In this document: positions 13,419-25,062 of the stretch, in pieces
How positions within the stretch are numbered: the stretch's first letter is position 1
How the letters are laid out: each line of letters starts with the position of its first letter
Assembly (NCBI GenBank): GCA_027625915.1
Contig: JANTQA010000012.1
Coordinates: 14,718,501-14,782,500 of the forward strand
Source of the DNA: Anaeramoeba flamelloides
Taxonomy: Eukaryota; Metamonada; Anaeramoebidae
DNA length: 64,000 nt
Direction: 5' to 3'
Notes under the pieces: model-generated
Databases searched by the model: none
Told to the model about the DNA's origin: nothing
Seen by the model: only the letters and a program-made list of their open reading frames with translations
Position numbers and translations under genes: made by a program

Positions 13419-15222
13419 CTTTTTTCAATTTGTTTTTAAAATATCTTAATTCTTTTTTAGCAAATTTCTGGAGGTTTTTTAATTTGTATTTATTTGATTT
13501 TGAAACTTTTCCATGCAAGGCATATTCCTTAATCATTGGAAGATATTCTGAAGAATTGTAAGGAAATTTTGCAATTGTTCTTTCATACTCGACATTGTCA
13601 TTCATATTTAAAAGCTGATTTTGTAAGAATTGTAAAGTGTTTGTCAAATGTTTTTCATCCATATCACCATAATTCTGATTCTTTTTCTTATTTTTTTTTT
13701 CAATCTTTTTTTGCACGCTTTTTTTTATATCAACAAAATCTAAATTACAGGTTATCTTACCAATCTTAGCCCACGTTTGGCTTTTATTTTTAAAACACAA
13801 AACATCTAATTCCGTTTGGTTATTATTGTTTCTTTTGTTAAAGTCATATCCAACACGTATTTGGTTGTTGATATTAATCGATCTTTCCAAAATTGAATTC
13901 ACATCCCTAATTTTGTGTCTCTTTTCAATAGGGTGTCTGCCAGAATGTGAAAAGAGATGGGTGGTGCGATTCTTATTTTTTGTCAGAAACAAGATGTCAC
14001 CATCCGAAAAGGCTAAAAGAACATCCTCTCCATAGCATTTCTCATACAGATCTTTGTGATCATTCGGATCCACATTTTTCCCTTGCTGTGCTTTTGGTCT
14101 TGTGTAGGGGATTATAAACCTTGGGTGTTGGGTCATTTTTGGGGTGGCAATTGTTTCAGAATAAGACAAAAAATGGCAGGCATTTTGCCCAAAAAGGTAA
14201 TACTCCTTGAGCCCCAATGGTGACGAAGAAACACGATTGACTTTACTGTTGCCAAGAAATAGCCGAAAAAAGATCTTGCCCTTAAGATCAAAGCAAACGG
14301 ATTCGTTAGTGTTGTTGGTGCTGAAAAAGCCATAGTCATAGCAGGGCGCTATCGAACTCACATTCCTTGTCATCTCATTCGTTATTACCTTCACTTGCTG
14401 AAAGTTCTTCCAAATTCGAATGGTGTCGTCAGTTGACGAGGAGATAACAGTATTGTTTATGTGGATCAAATTATTGACCGTCCCTGTGTGGCCCTTGAGA
14501 ATAATCTTTTTTTCTTTGTTCGTATACTGGTCGACATGGATAGTTTGATCATACGAGCCAGAATAAATCAGCCCATTCGGACAGACAGTAACGCAACTAA
14601 TATTTGCGCTGTGCCCAAAGATCCACCATATGGCCTTTGGCTCTTGGTTAGGGCTCATCTTGAGGATGCTTTGAATCGAATACAGCATCATCATTTGACC
14701 ACTACACGCTAAAAAAGTTTCCTCTTCTAATCCTGGCATTGCACCTTTTTCAATTGCATACACAATACTGATCGTTTCAGGTGCTATTTGTTTGTATTTT
14801 GTTTTTATTCATCGTTATGTAATTTTGTTTTATTTTGGTTTAAAGGGAATAAAATTGGTTTTTTCTTTTATTTTTTGCTGTGTTTTTTTAAAAAAAATTA
14901 TTGGGCTGGGAGAACGAAGAGAAAAAGAGAAGAAAAAAAAAGAAAAAGATTATTTAGATTTTTTATTAAGATGAGCGCTGCTGAAAGGCTGTGTTTGTTG
15001 GCCTGTAATTAAGAAAAAGAATAAATTTCTTACAAAAATAGTATCACCTTGAAAAACTCTCATCGTTTCAAAATCATTTGAATTGGCACTTCGGATATAA
15101 AGAAAAATTTTACTCCCAGAAGCCGCTACAATATTACCAGAAATAAATGTTGAAATTGAAGACAAAAATTTGCTACTAAGTTTCAGTTGAAACGATAAAT
15201 TATAAGGTCCAGTGGTAGACAT
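13419..15222 (-). CDS. PLAA/Doa1/Ufd3 homologue, WD40 and PFU exons
   Basis: PLAA/Doa1 is a ubiquitin-binding Cdc48/p97 cofactor that keeps ubiquitin levels and sorts ubiquitinated cargo. Exon 1 (15048-15222) begins MSTTGPYNLSF, matching the YRLS start of human PLAA, and ends at G|GTGATA; exon 2 (13419-14783) resumes after AAATAG. The 264-nt intron is placed so that MRVFQ+APETISIVYAI aligns without gaps to the human protein. Exon 2 carries further WD repeats (GHSANISCVTVCPNG, LKGHTGTVNNLIHINN, DDTIRIWKN), then SQTWAKIGKI (human GRWIKIGDV) and the PFU signature KFPYNSSE (human KLPYNTSDD). Several WD blades are divergent. Together with 8460-9466 it would give about 848 residues, close to the family's 715-795. 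If unspliced at 13418 the frame would end at a TGA at 13387, lacking PUL. Confidence 0.8.
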
Positions 15223-16440
15223 TATGAAGAAAAAATGAAAATTATTTTTCAATTTACGATTAAAACAATAGCTTTGTTACAAAATTCCTTTTGTTCTTTA
15301 TAAAAGTAAAATATCTTCCAAGTTTCTGTAATTTCAGTTTATGAATATTAACAGCGAAATCTCAGAATCTGTTATTTTATTGAAAACTTAATACTTTTCG
15401 TAGAAAATAAAAAAAATTTTCAAACAAGTTTAGTTACGACATTTATAACTATGTGTATTGGAGACAAACTTGATTATTTGTTAATTAAAGACTTAAATTA
15501 ATCATTAGACATCAGATAAGTAAATTAAAATTTCAAATTTAACTTTGGATTCTCCAAAATTTTAATAGTGTCATAAACTCTATCTCAAATAAAATTTTTT
15601 ATTATTTCTAAAAAAAAAACGATTTATTTGAATAAAATCGATTTTTCTAAAGATAAATCCATATCTGTTCACTAAAACTAGATCTTTATTGAGTACAAAT
15701 TATTTTTTTTTCAATTTAATTCCAAGTTTTTTTCTTTATTAATATTTGGGCTTTTTTGATTATGATATCTTTATCAGTTTTTTTTTATAAGGATACTCAT
15801 TTTATTTTTGTTGAAAATAACAATTCATAACTGTAAAAAATAATTTTGATTAAAATATTAAAAAATGAAAATTTTCAGTTTTAACTCAGTTTGATAAAAA
15901 TATTGAAATACAAAATTTTTAAACATAAAGAAGATTCAGATAAGTTTTTCAATATAAAAAGAATAAAAAGAAACATTATTAAAAATATTCCATATATATC
16001 CTGTTTAAAACAAATCCATTATAAGTGGGAATTGTAATCAGATATTCACTAATAATTAAATTATATATGTTTTAGTAACCGAATTGTATTGTAATATATG
16101 CTTTAAATATACTTGAAAAAAGTCAATTTAAATATTGTAAAACACTAAATTAAAAAATTTTTATTTAAGATCATAATTATAAATTATCATCTTGTATTTT
16201 TTTTCATTCCTTTTCTAAATTTAAAATTTTTGAACCAATAAAGAGAATTCTAGTATTTAATAATTCATATTTAGAACATTTAAAAGTAAATTTTGATTAT
16301 TTTTTTTTAATTTCAAAGATTAAATAAATAGTCACCAACATAAAAACCCAAAGACTGATTAGTTTTGTTTCCATTCATATAAAACTAGTTGTAACACCAA
16401 AATATTTACAATAGATAAAAATAATTTTTCAAAAAATTTA
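15223..16440. other. Intergenic, upstream of PLAA
   Basis: No gene seen. It should contain the PLAA promoter, but I recognise no specific element. About 16325-16430 is an inverted fragment of repeat R2, abutting the LINE copy that follows. Confidence 0.4.
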
Positions 16441-18240
16441 TTGGTTAATGTTTTGAATTTTTTAAAAAAATTGAGTTTTTTAACAAAAATTGAATTTTTT
16501 GAAATAATCAAATTTCAAAAAAATAAATCAGTTAAAGAATTTGACAAAATAAATCATTATAAGTTTATAAAAAACCAACCAATTCAATATTTATTAAATT
16601 ATAATTATTTTATTAAAACAGTTCAAAATATTTTTTTAAATTGGATAACAGACGAAACTGAAAAAAGTATAAATTTTATTAAAAAAAGAAATTTATTATT
16701 TATTCATAAATCAGGGGATTAAGGCGAACCATTCAATTATCGACCTATCTCTATAAATCAATCTCTTATAAGATTTTTTTAAAAATTAATATACATTGGA
16801 ATTCAAGACTCATGGGACTTGATTTCAAAAAAACAATTTGGATTTAAAAAATATTTTGGAACAAGAATTGCTGTTTTAAATATATTAAGAAAATTTAAAA
16901 AATAAAAAATAAAAATAAAAATACAGAATACTTTGTAGTTACTATAGACATACAAAAATGTTTTGACTCTATACAACACTCATCAATATATCAATCTATT
17001 AAAAAAATTATCAAAAATGAAACAATTAAAAATTATCTCTTGAGATATTACAAAAAAGAAGGAATTGGAGTTTATCAAGGAGATCCTTTATCACCAATTC
17101 TCTTCGAATTTTTATCTCATTTCCTACTAGAAAAGTTAAAAACTTTAGCTGTTCATGTTCAAATGTATACAGATGATCTTATTCTTATTATGAAAGGGCC
17201 ATTAATCTCTCTAAAAATTAATTTAGAAAGGATTTTGGAAATAATAAAAAGATTCGGGATGAACCCACATAATAAAAAAACCAAATATAAAAAAGAATTA
17301 AAAGATATTTTTTATCTTGGGATTTGGTTAGAAAAAAACACACATCTTGAATATAATTTCAAAAAAGGTAGAAAAGTCCTTGTAAACACTTAATCGATTG
17401 TTTCAACAAAATAAACTCAACAATGGAGTCAAAATAACTTCTTTCAAAGCTCTCATTTTAAGTCAACTTTATTATGGTCTTGAAATATTTGACTTGAAAC
17501 AAAATGATTTTGAAAGAATTGATAGATTTATCAATAAATCAGACACAAATTTATTACAAATTAATATCCATTCACCCCGATTAATTTATAAAACTGAAGT
17601 AAAAATTGATCTTGCTAGATTAAAAGTATACCGAAGAAAATATAAATTGATAGAAAAATTAGATTTCTTAAATTTAAAAAAATTAAAAATAATACTAAAT
17701 TTTCGAAAATTGGAAAATGAAAATATTAATTGGCACACTAAGGGATTAAAATTATTAGATTTAGAATTAAAAGTTTTTCGATTAACCGAATTGGAAAATT
17801 CACCTAGTTGGAAAGTTCAACAATATCTAAAAATTATAAAACAACAAAATTGCAATTTCAAACAACAAAAATATTTAAACTGAAAAGCTTCAAAAACAAT
17901 TCTAAAATTTCGAAATTTTACTAATTGTTTAAATAGGTACTCTTATGTAACAAGTAAAAATAACAATAAAAATTGTGATTTATGTAAAGAAAAGTTAAAT
18001 ATTGATATCATTGAAGATTTCGATCATTTTTTTATGGGACTGTCCGGCCTATAAAATAAATCGAAAAAATCTGGATATCTGAATTTTTTGAAAAAATTAA
18101 AAAAATTAATAATATCGGAGATATTATTAATAAAAAAATTCATCATATATATTATCATTAGTAAGTGATAATAAAATTTGTGATTCTTTAACAAAATTTC
18201 TAAAAAAAGTTTAGAAATTAGGGCACACAGGAGAAAAGCA
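16441..18240 (+). mobile_element. Degenerate LINE (non-LTR retrotransposon), copy 1
   Basis: Three open stretches in different frames carry ordered reverse-transcriptase motifs of the LINE type: LLFIHKSGD then FNYRPISIN (block 1/2), TIDIQKCFDSI (motif A), YQGDPLSPILF (motif B, near 17073) and YTDDLILI (motif C, near 17164, where the usual A is T). Downstream lies a thumb/connection region ending in a CCHC-like finger (CDLCKE...DHF...DCPAY near 17970-18050). Several stops and frame changes interrupt it, for example after KSGD at 16722, after 17393 and within the finger; the first half of a normal element (endonuclease, 5' region) is missing. It is therefore a 5'-truncated dead copy. Related copies lie at 45420-45870, 56540-56960 and 63263-64000. 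Confidence 0.85.
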
Positions 18241-19641
18241 ATTTTCTCTCTTCAAAAATAAAAAAAAAAAAAAAAAAAAAAAATTGAATTTTTTAAGAAA
18301 CTAATCTTAATTTCGAGAAAAATATAAAAAAGAATATTTTGTTAACTTTGGAGTTTGAATATTGATGGTTCAACATTTAAATTTGTCAAAAATAAAGATT
18401 TTTTAAAAAATTATTCAATTTTTTACCTAATCACAAGGATCATTTTTAATTCAGAAGATCAACAAATAGGTACTTTTTTATTAATAGAATTTTTTGTGAT
18501 ATTCGATACATTTAACACTTACATAATTTACCTTTATCACATCATATTTTCATTTTATACTCCTCAAGGATATTAACTAGTTAATTAAGAATGGAAAAGA
18601 AGTTAAAAATCACTTTGAAATAGACTTTTATTAATAAATTTTTTTCCATTCCTGATTCTACAAGTTTATCTGGGGAGGATGCTCATTTTTATTTGGTTTT
18701 CGAAAAGAAAATATAGATTTAAAATTCACACTTTCCCTTATCATGCCTACCCTTTTAGTTTAATATTGGGTAAAATTTCAACAATTTAACCATATTTATC
18801 TATGTCAAAAACCAAATTTAATAAAAACCAAAATTATAAAAAAAAAAACTTCAAAAAATTTTAGTTTCAACTCTGAATTACTTTGATTTTCTGTTATTCC
18901 TTTCACAAATAAAATAATGGATGATATTTTTGTTTCAAAATATCAATATTTCATGTTTCTCAACAAATCTTTTTTTTAATAAGAGTGTCATAATTAAAAT
19001 TTGCAATAAGTGGGAAAATGTACTGTCTTCCCCAATAAGTTGATAAATATGTTATTTTTTCAATTGATCACTTGTCAGATCCCATAGATTAGCTGAAAAG
19101 AGATATAATTTAAAATAAAAATTATTTTTGTTATTTTCACGTTTCCGAATAATCGTAATTCTAAAATAAAATAAAATAAACCAAAATAATTATTTTTTAA
19201 ACCTTTTTATTGATTATTAATAATTCTAAGATTTCATTTTGAATTTATATTTATATAATTATTGATAGATATATTAATTAATTTTAAATAAAATAAAATT
19301 AAGGTGGAGCGAAATAAAATTTTAATTTATAAAAGAGTTTGTTTAAAAAAATATTGAAAATTTTCAAGATTATAATAGAATTATAATTATAATATTCACA
19401 AGTTTAATTTTGTTTTGTTTGGCAATAAAAAAAAAAAAAAAAAAAATAAATAAATTATTCAAATAATGATAATAATAATATTTAAAGATTATGAGTTTTT
19501 TTTGTTCAAAAAAACACAATTTTTTTTATTTAATAAAACATAATATTTGATTTTTTTATTTTATTTTATGATTTAATATTAAGTGTTATTATTATCTATT
19601 TATTCTTAAAATTTTATTAATATATGAATGTAAAAATCAAA
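18241..19641. other. Intergenic low-complexity stretch
   Basis: A poly-A run at about 18259-18283 follows the LINE and could be its tail, and a second A run is near 19429-19446. I see no gene or RNA. The 73-codon frame at 18355-18576 lacks an ATG and resembles the surrounding base composition. Confidence 0.4.
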
Positions 19642-20264
19642 TTATATATTGTTTGAAATTTGTTGCCAATCCTCTTCAGAAATTTTTTTAACATAATTAG
19701 AAGGGAAATATCCATATTTTTCGTCAATTTGTTTCCCATTTGAATCCAAAACAATTGATCCATACCACCAATCGGAATCTTCAGTTGAAACAATTGAAAG
19801 TACCTCCTCTTTTTGAATTGGTAAATCATCTGGGCTTTCGCCATCGGGGACAAAGTCATATAATGCTACAGCTTTGAATAATTCTACGTAACCTTTAGAT
19901 GTTTTAATAACTGATTTTTCGTTTTCTTCAACTTCATATTGTTCATTATTAATATCGTTGCTATCGTTGCTACTTTCATTATCTTCTTCCCATTCGAGTT
20001 CTTCGTTCAAGAATAAATAATCATAAAAATTCATGAAGATTTGCAATAATTCTACATAATTTTTATTTTCATTCCCATTTTCCAAATCAAATCTTTTCTT
20101 AAAAAAAAGGATTGATGAAAAAATATTCAAAATTAATGATTGATCTTGATTTATTAATTTTTTGATAAACCCTATGATATTTTCAAGTATTTTGAATTGC
20201 TCCAAGGGCAATTGTTCGATTAATTGTTTAATTTCCATTATTTTTTCTTTGCTTTCGTTTTGAT
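19642..20264 (-). CDS. SH3-PH-RhoGAP-SH3 protein, exon 5 (end of RhoGAP and C-terminal SH3)
   Basis: Enters from an acceptor TCTGTAG at 20265 with two bases completing a codon. The first part (EQLPLEQFKILENIIGFI..., then NIFSSILFFKK) fits the last helices of a RhoGAP domain. An acidic linker (EWEEDNESSNDSNDINNE) leads to a second SH3 domain: ALYDFVPDGESPDDLPIQ, EDSDWWYGS, YGYFPSNYVKK, i.e. the ALYDY, WW and PSNYV positions. The protein ends 10 residues later at a TAA. Phase and domain order join it to 24537-24743. Taken alone the frame has an internal ATG at 20238 and could be miscalled as an isolated SH3 protein. Confidence 0.8.
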
Positions 20265-20599
20265 CTACAGAATTTTATTATTAAAATCAAAATAAAATAA
20301 AAATATATTAATAGAAATATTTATTAATTTTGAAATTAGAATACAATACAAAATATTTTTAATAAAAAGCATTTATACTGTTAAAATGTAAACAATTAAT
20401 CTAAATATTATCCACGATTAGTTTTTTTATTTTTATTTAAATTTTAATTTTTTTTGAATAATGTTATATTGTAGGCTATTTTCGATGCCTCTCGAATTTT
20501 AATTAATTTACACTTTCCAGCAAGTTATATATAAAGTATTTGCAAAAAAGTGTAGCATTTTGTTTTATATTTCCTTAAGAAATTTTCTCTTTGTTAGTG

Positions 20600-21140
20600 G
20601 TTAGATTCTTGAATGGTAAATATCAAATTAAATGGAATATTAATTCTGATTAAATCAATAACACTTGGATATATTTCAAAATATTTTTTTCAAAATATTT
20701 CCAAAAAAATTAAAAAAAAATTTAAACACTTTTTTTTAGAGAAAACAAGATATGATAAAAGTCCAAAAAAAAAAGGACAAGAAATATGATAAGGATTCAA
20801 ATGATCTTTTTAAACAATAAAATACAGTTATAATTCTTTCATTCTATCCGGGGTTTTGTTGAGGTTAAACCTCATTTAAAAAAACAATTTTTTCATTTGA
20901 AAAGGAATACCAACCAATTTTTACACCTTTGAAAAAAAATAGTTAAAATTGAGATCAGAAAATTTTCATATTTTTTATTGAAGTAATGTCATATTAACAA
21001 ACCTATTGAATTATTATTAAGAATCAATTTATTATGGTTGTATAACAATTTTGGATATTTAAATAGTTATATGAGGAATTAAGTTGATTAAAAATATTTT
21101 AAAATATATTGCCCCACTTTTTAGGAAATAGCTTATATAA
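20600..21140 (+). repeat. Dispersed repeat R4, copy in RhoGAP intron 4
   Basis: Collinear with 57300-57790 (same strand) and with about 1960-2360 (inverted). Shared blocks include ATTTCAAAATAT, AATATTTCC, CCAATTTT(C/T)ACAC and GAGATCAGAAA. No coding frame is conserved. Confidence 0.5.
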
Positions 21141-21205
21141 TCCCTCGAAATTCAATATTAAAATCTTGAAGTATTGAAAAAAAAGCTTCATTTTGTTTGT
21201 TTATT

Positions 21206-21285
21206 GTATGCCAGTGGTTACCGAGATATCTTACCCTTATTAGACACATTCAGTAATAGGCCGGGCATTCCTATAACACGTGAGT
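21206..21285 (+). other. tRNA-like or exon-like GC-rich islet
   Basis: About 80 bp with far more G+C than its flanks. TATGCCAGTGGTTA resembles a tRNA A box, and AGGCCGGGCATTCC further on is reminiscent of the start of a T arm, but no cloverleaf closes. The islet is also open between an acceptor-like CCAG and a donor-like GTGAGT on the + strand (GYRDILPLLDTF...). It may be a decayed tRNA-derived element or a tiny exon; I cannot decide. Confidence 0.2.
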
Positions 21286-22399
21286 TAAAAATAGGAATTT
21301 TTTTTTTAAGTTTCTTTTTCTTAGGTTTTTCAATATGCTTTTTGTTGATTATTTTTTTTTTTATTTATTTTTTTCATAGCAATTTTCGCTAATCCTTTTT
21401 TCACAAAATACCACTATGAGATATCAACTTGACAGATTTAACCCATTACAATATACCTTATGAGATATATTGTAACGAAAGTTCGGTTCATTTCATATCG
21501 ATTTGGTTTCTTAAGTTTAGCTAGGCTCGATTCAGTTACTTCAGTTCAATTTGTTTTACTTCTAATCAGAACAAGCTCTATTTTTCTAAAGATCGGATCA
21601 TGAACAAGTTTATCAATTCTTGGAATGATTTTCTATCTTTTACCCCTCCCTCCAAGTACTTTAAAAAAAAAAAAAAGGAGGGGAACACAAACAACTTGAA
21701 ATGGGAATTTGAAAAAAGTAATAAGTATAAAAAACAAAAAAAAATTATTTTTATCTGCGAATAAAAGACTGTAAATACCCTAACCAATATAAAAAGGTGG
21801 GTTTTTGTAATGTATCTGAAGAATTCATTTGGAAGGTACATCCTTAATCTAACATTTCTAAGATAATTTTTTTCTTTAAATCACTTCCAATAGATAGCAG
21901 GGGATATTTGTAAAATATGTTCATTTGTAGACAATTTATTGTTTTTTCACAATCATCTTCAGAAAGAAAAAAAAAAAAATTGTGAAGCAGTCTCTTCGTT
22001 TATTAGAACTTCTTTTAAATCTTGTTTTAAAATTGTTGATATTTGCAAAGCAAATGTATTTAGTTTTTAATTTTTGAATAAATCCGACTAAAAAAAAAAA
22101 ATGTCTCAAGTTGGGGTATAGCATTTGTTACTGTGCTAAACAATTGAAATCAACTAGCTTGAAAAAATTCACCAATGTTGAAAATATACGAACATCTACA
22201 AAAATGTGCATTATTCAAAGTGGAATGTTACTTCAATTTTTAATTCTTTTTATTTGATTATTAAAAAATGATTGAATAAAATTCTTTTCAATTATTAGGG
22301 ATTTAAATAAATCTTTTTATTCAATTATTTAAAATTTTATTATTTTTCCATTTACTTTTTTTTTTCTGTTTTAAGAATTTTAGTTTGTTTTTTTTTGAA

Positions 22400-22640
22400 T
22401 GAAAAAGTCGAGAAGAAGAAAAATAATCAACAGTGTGATTCTAATTTGGGTGAGCAAACTATTGAAGAAGAGAAGGGCTGGTGACAATTTAGCTTCTTAT
22501 TATATGTAGTTGCCTTGTACTGGGATTAACTTCTGGCGAGTAAGGCCATAATGACTTGCATTGAGATCAACTTTTGTGAAGTACGGAATTACGTAAACCA
22601 GATGGTACGATTGTGGATATTTTAAAAATTTTTTACAGAA
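22400..22640. other. Unexplained GC-rich island
   Basis: About 240 bp inside RhoGAP intron 4 with composition unlike the surrounding A/T sequence. On the minus strand a frame stays open for over 35 codons (…KVDLNASHYGLTRQKLIP…, stop near 22508); on the + strand a short ATG frame (MKKSRRRKIINS…) ends at 22510. I recognise neither product and see no snoRNA or snRNA boxes. Candidates are a small RNA, a short exon on either strand, or a fragment of acquired DNA. Confidence 0.25.
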
Positions 22641-22891
22641 TTAACATAAAAGGAAAAAACCTCCAACCCATTCAACACTAGGAGTACAAGGTGCAAAAAA
22701 AACTTTTAATTAAGTTTAGACTTTTTTGCTTTATTTTTTGAATCGCTTTTCTTTCTCTTTTTGTTGTCTTTTTTTAATAATTAAAATTTTTTCTTTTCAT
22801 TTTTTATAGGAAAAGCTATCCCATGAGTTATAATATTGCATATATTATAACTGAGAATAAAAAAATATAAATACAAGCTATGGATTTCAGG

Positions 22892-23253
22892 AAGTGCCGT
22901 AGAGTGTCGTCAAGTGCCTAGGTTTTTTTTAATTTCAGAAATAAAAAAATTTTTGAAATTTTTTTATTTCTGAAATTAAAAAAAATCTAATGAAGGTTTT
23001 CTTGAGTTTTCTGTTTATTTAGAAAATGTATTGATTTTCGTTAGGTTTTTTTTACTTTTTGAAATAAACAGAAAATTTTAATAAATTTTCGGTTTATTTC
23101 TAAAAGTCAAAAAAACCTAGAACACTTCACAAATAAACCAGAAAATCCAAAAAAACCTAACGAAAATCTATTGATTTTCTAAATAAAACAAAAAACTCAA
23201 GAAAACCGAACCGAAATGTCGTCAAGTGCCGTCAAGTTCCGTAGAGTACTTCG
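22892..23253. repeat. Foldback element copy P2 (most complete)
   Basis: Reading left to right: 10-bp units (AGTGCCGTAG, AGTGTCGTCA, AGTGCCTAGG) at 22893-22922; a nearly perfect inverted repeat with arms of about 34 bp at 22919-22990; an outer inverted repeat of about 50 bp arms at 22995-23045 and 23155-23208 (GGTTTTCTTGAG...TTCGTTAGG and its complement); an inner hairpin at 23043-23118; and closing 10-bp units at 23216-23250. The layout is thus unit array, hairpin, nested hairpins, unit array. Confidence 0.75.
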
Positions 23254-23689
23254 TTTTTTTTTACTTGTTGTTTTTAAAATCTATTGATTTTCTAATCAAA
23301 ACAAAAATTAAAAAAAACCTAATGAAAAGTACCTAACGGCAAATCGACGGTAATTTTGTTTGTTCACCTCTCCTAATTAAAAATAAAATAAAAAATATTT
23401 AAAATTCTAAATTATCTCAAATAATATTATTTTCCCTAAAAAATAATTTACTGTTAATTAAATTTTGAAAGGAATAGTATATAACAGAAATTATCTATTA
23501 ACAATAGTTTCTTTTGAGCAACACAAAAAATATGATTTTATTAGTCAAAGATTTGTTTTTTTTTTTTTTTTTTTTTTTTTAATTTTTCTATTTAATTCTT
23601 CTTTTTGTTTTTTCAGAATAAAAACCTTGGAACTTTCCCGATTACAAAATATTTATTTTTCTAACTATCTAAATTGCTAATTTACAATT

Positions 23690-24310
23690 TGATAGTTTTA
23701 TATCAGTTATCAAGGACTGTAAGAGGATTTTTGATCTGTCCCTTCATCAATAAAAATAAGATTTTTTTTTTTTTTTTTTTTTTGCGATGTTATGGGATAT
23801 CCGAATTTTATGGTCTATTCAAATTGCTTTTATGGCTAACAACATATTTCTATTCTTTAAATAATGTTGAGTCAAGAAATCTTGTTTCAAATTTAAAATT
23901 TAGATAAATTTTTTTTTCAAAATATTTGTAAATTTGTAAAACCATTTTCTCTCCAACAAATTTGAAATTTACCTCGAAAAGGTTCAAAAATCAAAATTCC
24001 CCACTCCCTGATGAAAAGGCCATTCCAGATTCTTTTCAAGTATTATAGAGTTTACTTCAAGTGTAAGGATATAAATATACTTGAAGATAAAGTGGAAAGT
24101 AAGTAAAATATCAAAAATAAACCAAATTAATTTATATTTGACTTTTTTTGCTGGAAAATTATAAAAGTTTTGAGATCACTAAATGTTTTCCTTCAAAATC
24201 ACAAAAAAAATTCCTCAAAATTTCAATATTTTGATCTTCCTTAAATTCGTCAGCTTTAAATCATTTATATTGGCTAATATATTGTGTTTCAACATTTAAA
24301 GAACACAAAA
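23690..24310 (+). repeat. Dispersed repeat R3, copy 1
   Basis: Collinear with 30390-31160. Shared blocks are TATCCGAATTTTATGG, GGCTAACAACATATTTCT versus GACTAACAATATATTTCT, AAAGGTTC..AAAATCAAAAT and GGAAAGTAAGT. A related piece is at 5200-5850. No conserved reading frame. Confidence 0.5.
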
Positions 24311-24536
24311 TTAGGATAGTCCTTAAACTCTCCCTTTTTTTTTTTTTTTTTTGATTTTCGAAATAAATTAAACTATTGCAGTTTTACTTGAAGTATATTT
24401 CTTTTTAAAAGATCGAAATTCAATTTTGGAATTCAATTTATTATTAAACGCAATAAAATAATTTTTGAATTTATGTTCGTAAAACAATAATAATGTTAGT
24501 AAAATATATAAATATAATAAAAAAAAATCAACTTAC

Positions 24537-24743
24537 TTGTTGTTTCAATAAATTGTGAAATTAACTGTTTTGGAATAAATGATTCTGGTATTTTTATAAT
24601 CCATTCCATTAATAAATTTGATACATTTTTTGGGTTTTTTTCATTTTCAAAATTTACTGGGAGTCCACGATCATATTTTAATTTATAAGCGTTAATTGCA
24701 TTTAAGTTTCCTTTTGAAATAAAAAGTTCTGAATCAATTAATC
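24537..24743 (-). CDS. SH3-PH-RhoGAP-SH3 protein, exon 4 (RhoGAP core)
   Basis: Sixty-nine codons bounded by AAAAAG/GA at 24743 and A/GTAAGT at 24537, with no ATG start; it is visible only as an exon. It continues the RhoGAP domain: GLIDSELFISKG, then LKYDRGLPVNF and NVSNLLMEWIIKIPES. This matches the GL..EGIFR.SG, LK..FD.G and LK.YLR.LPEPL positions of the family. The arginine-finger position (IFR) is LFI here. The entry phase (two bases) and exit phase (one base) match exons 3 and 5 exactly. Confidence 0.8.
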
Positions 24744-25062
24744 CTTTTTAATTTATGAAAAAAATTAGAATAATAAATTAAGGTATAATAAATATAATTA
24801 TTAATATAAAAATTTTGAAGAGATTTTAGATTGAAATTTTGAAAAAATTTTTGATTGAAATTTCTTGTTATAACATGAATGTGAAAGAAATCGCAAATCA
24901 AAAAAATAAAGACTTTAGAAATTATTTCCTAAAGTGTTAAATATATATATATATTTTATAATAGAAATATTTTGATTTAAATTTATATGTCCTTCAACTG
25001 AAAATATTTTTCAAATAAAATTATGAAAAGAATTAATAAACCTAATTTTTAGAGAACCGGTA

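Noticed and set aside
22892-23253. CRISPR array interpretation of the repeated modules
   Set aside because: Eukaryotic context, units only 10 bp, hairpins of unequal size and no regular spacers.
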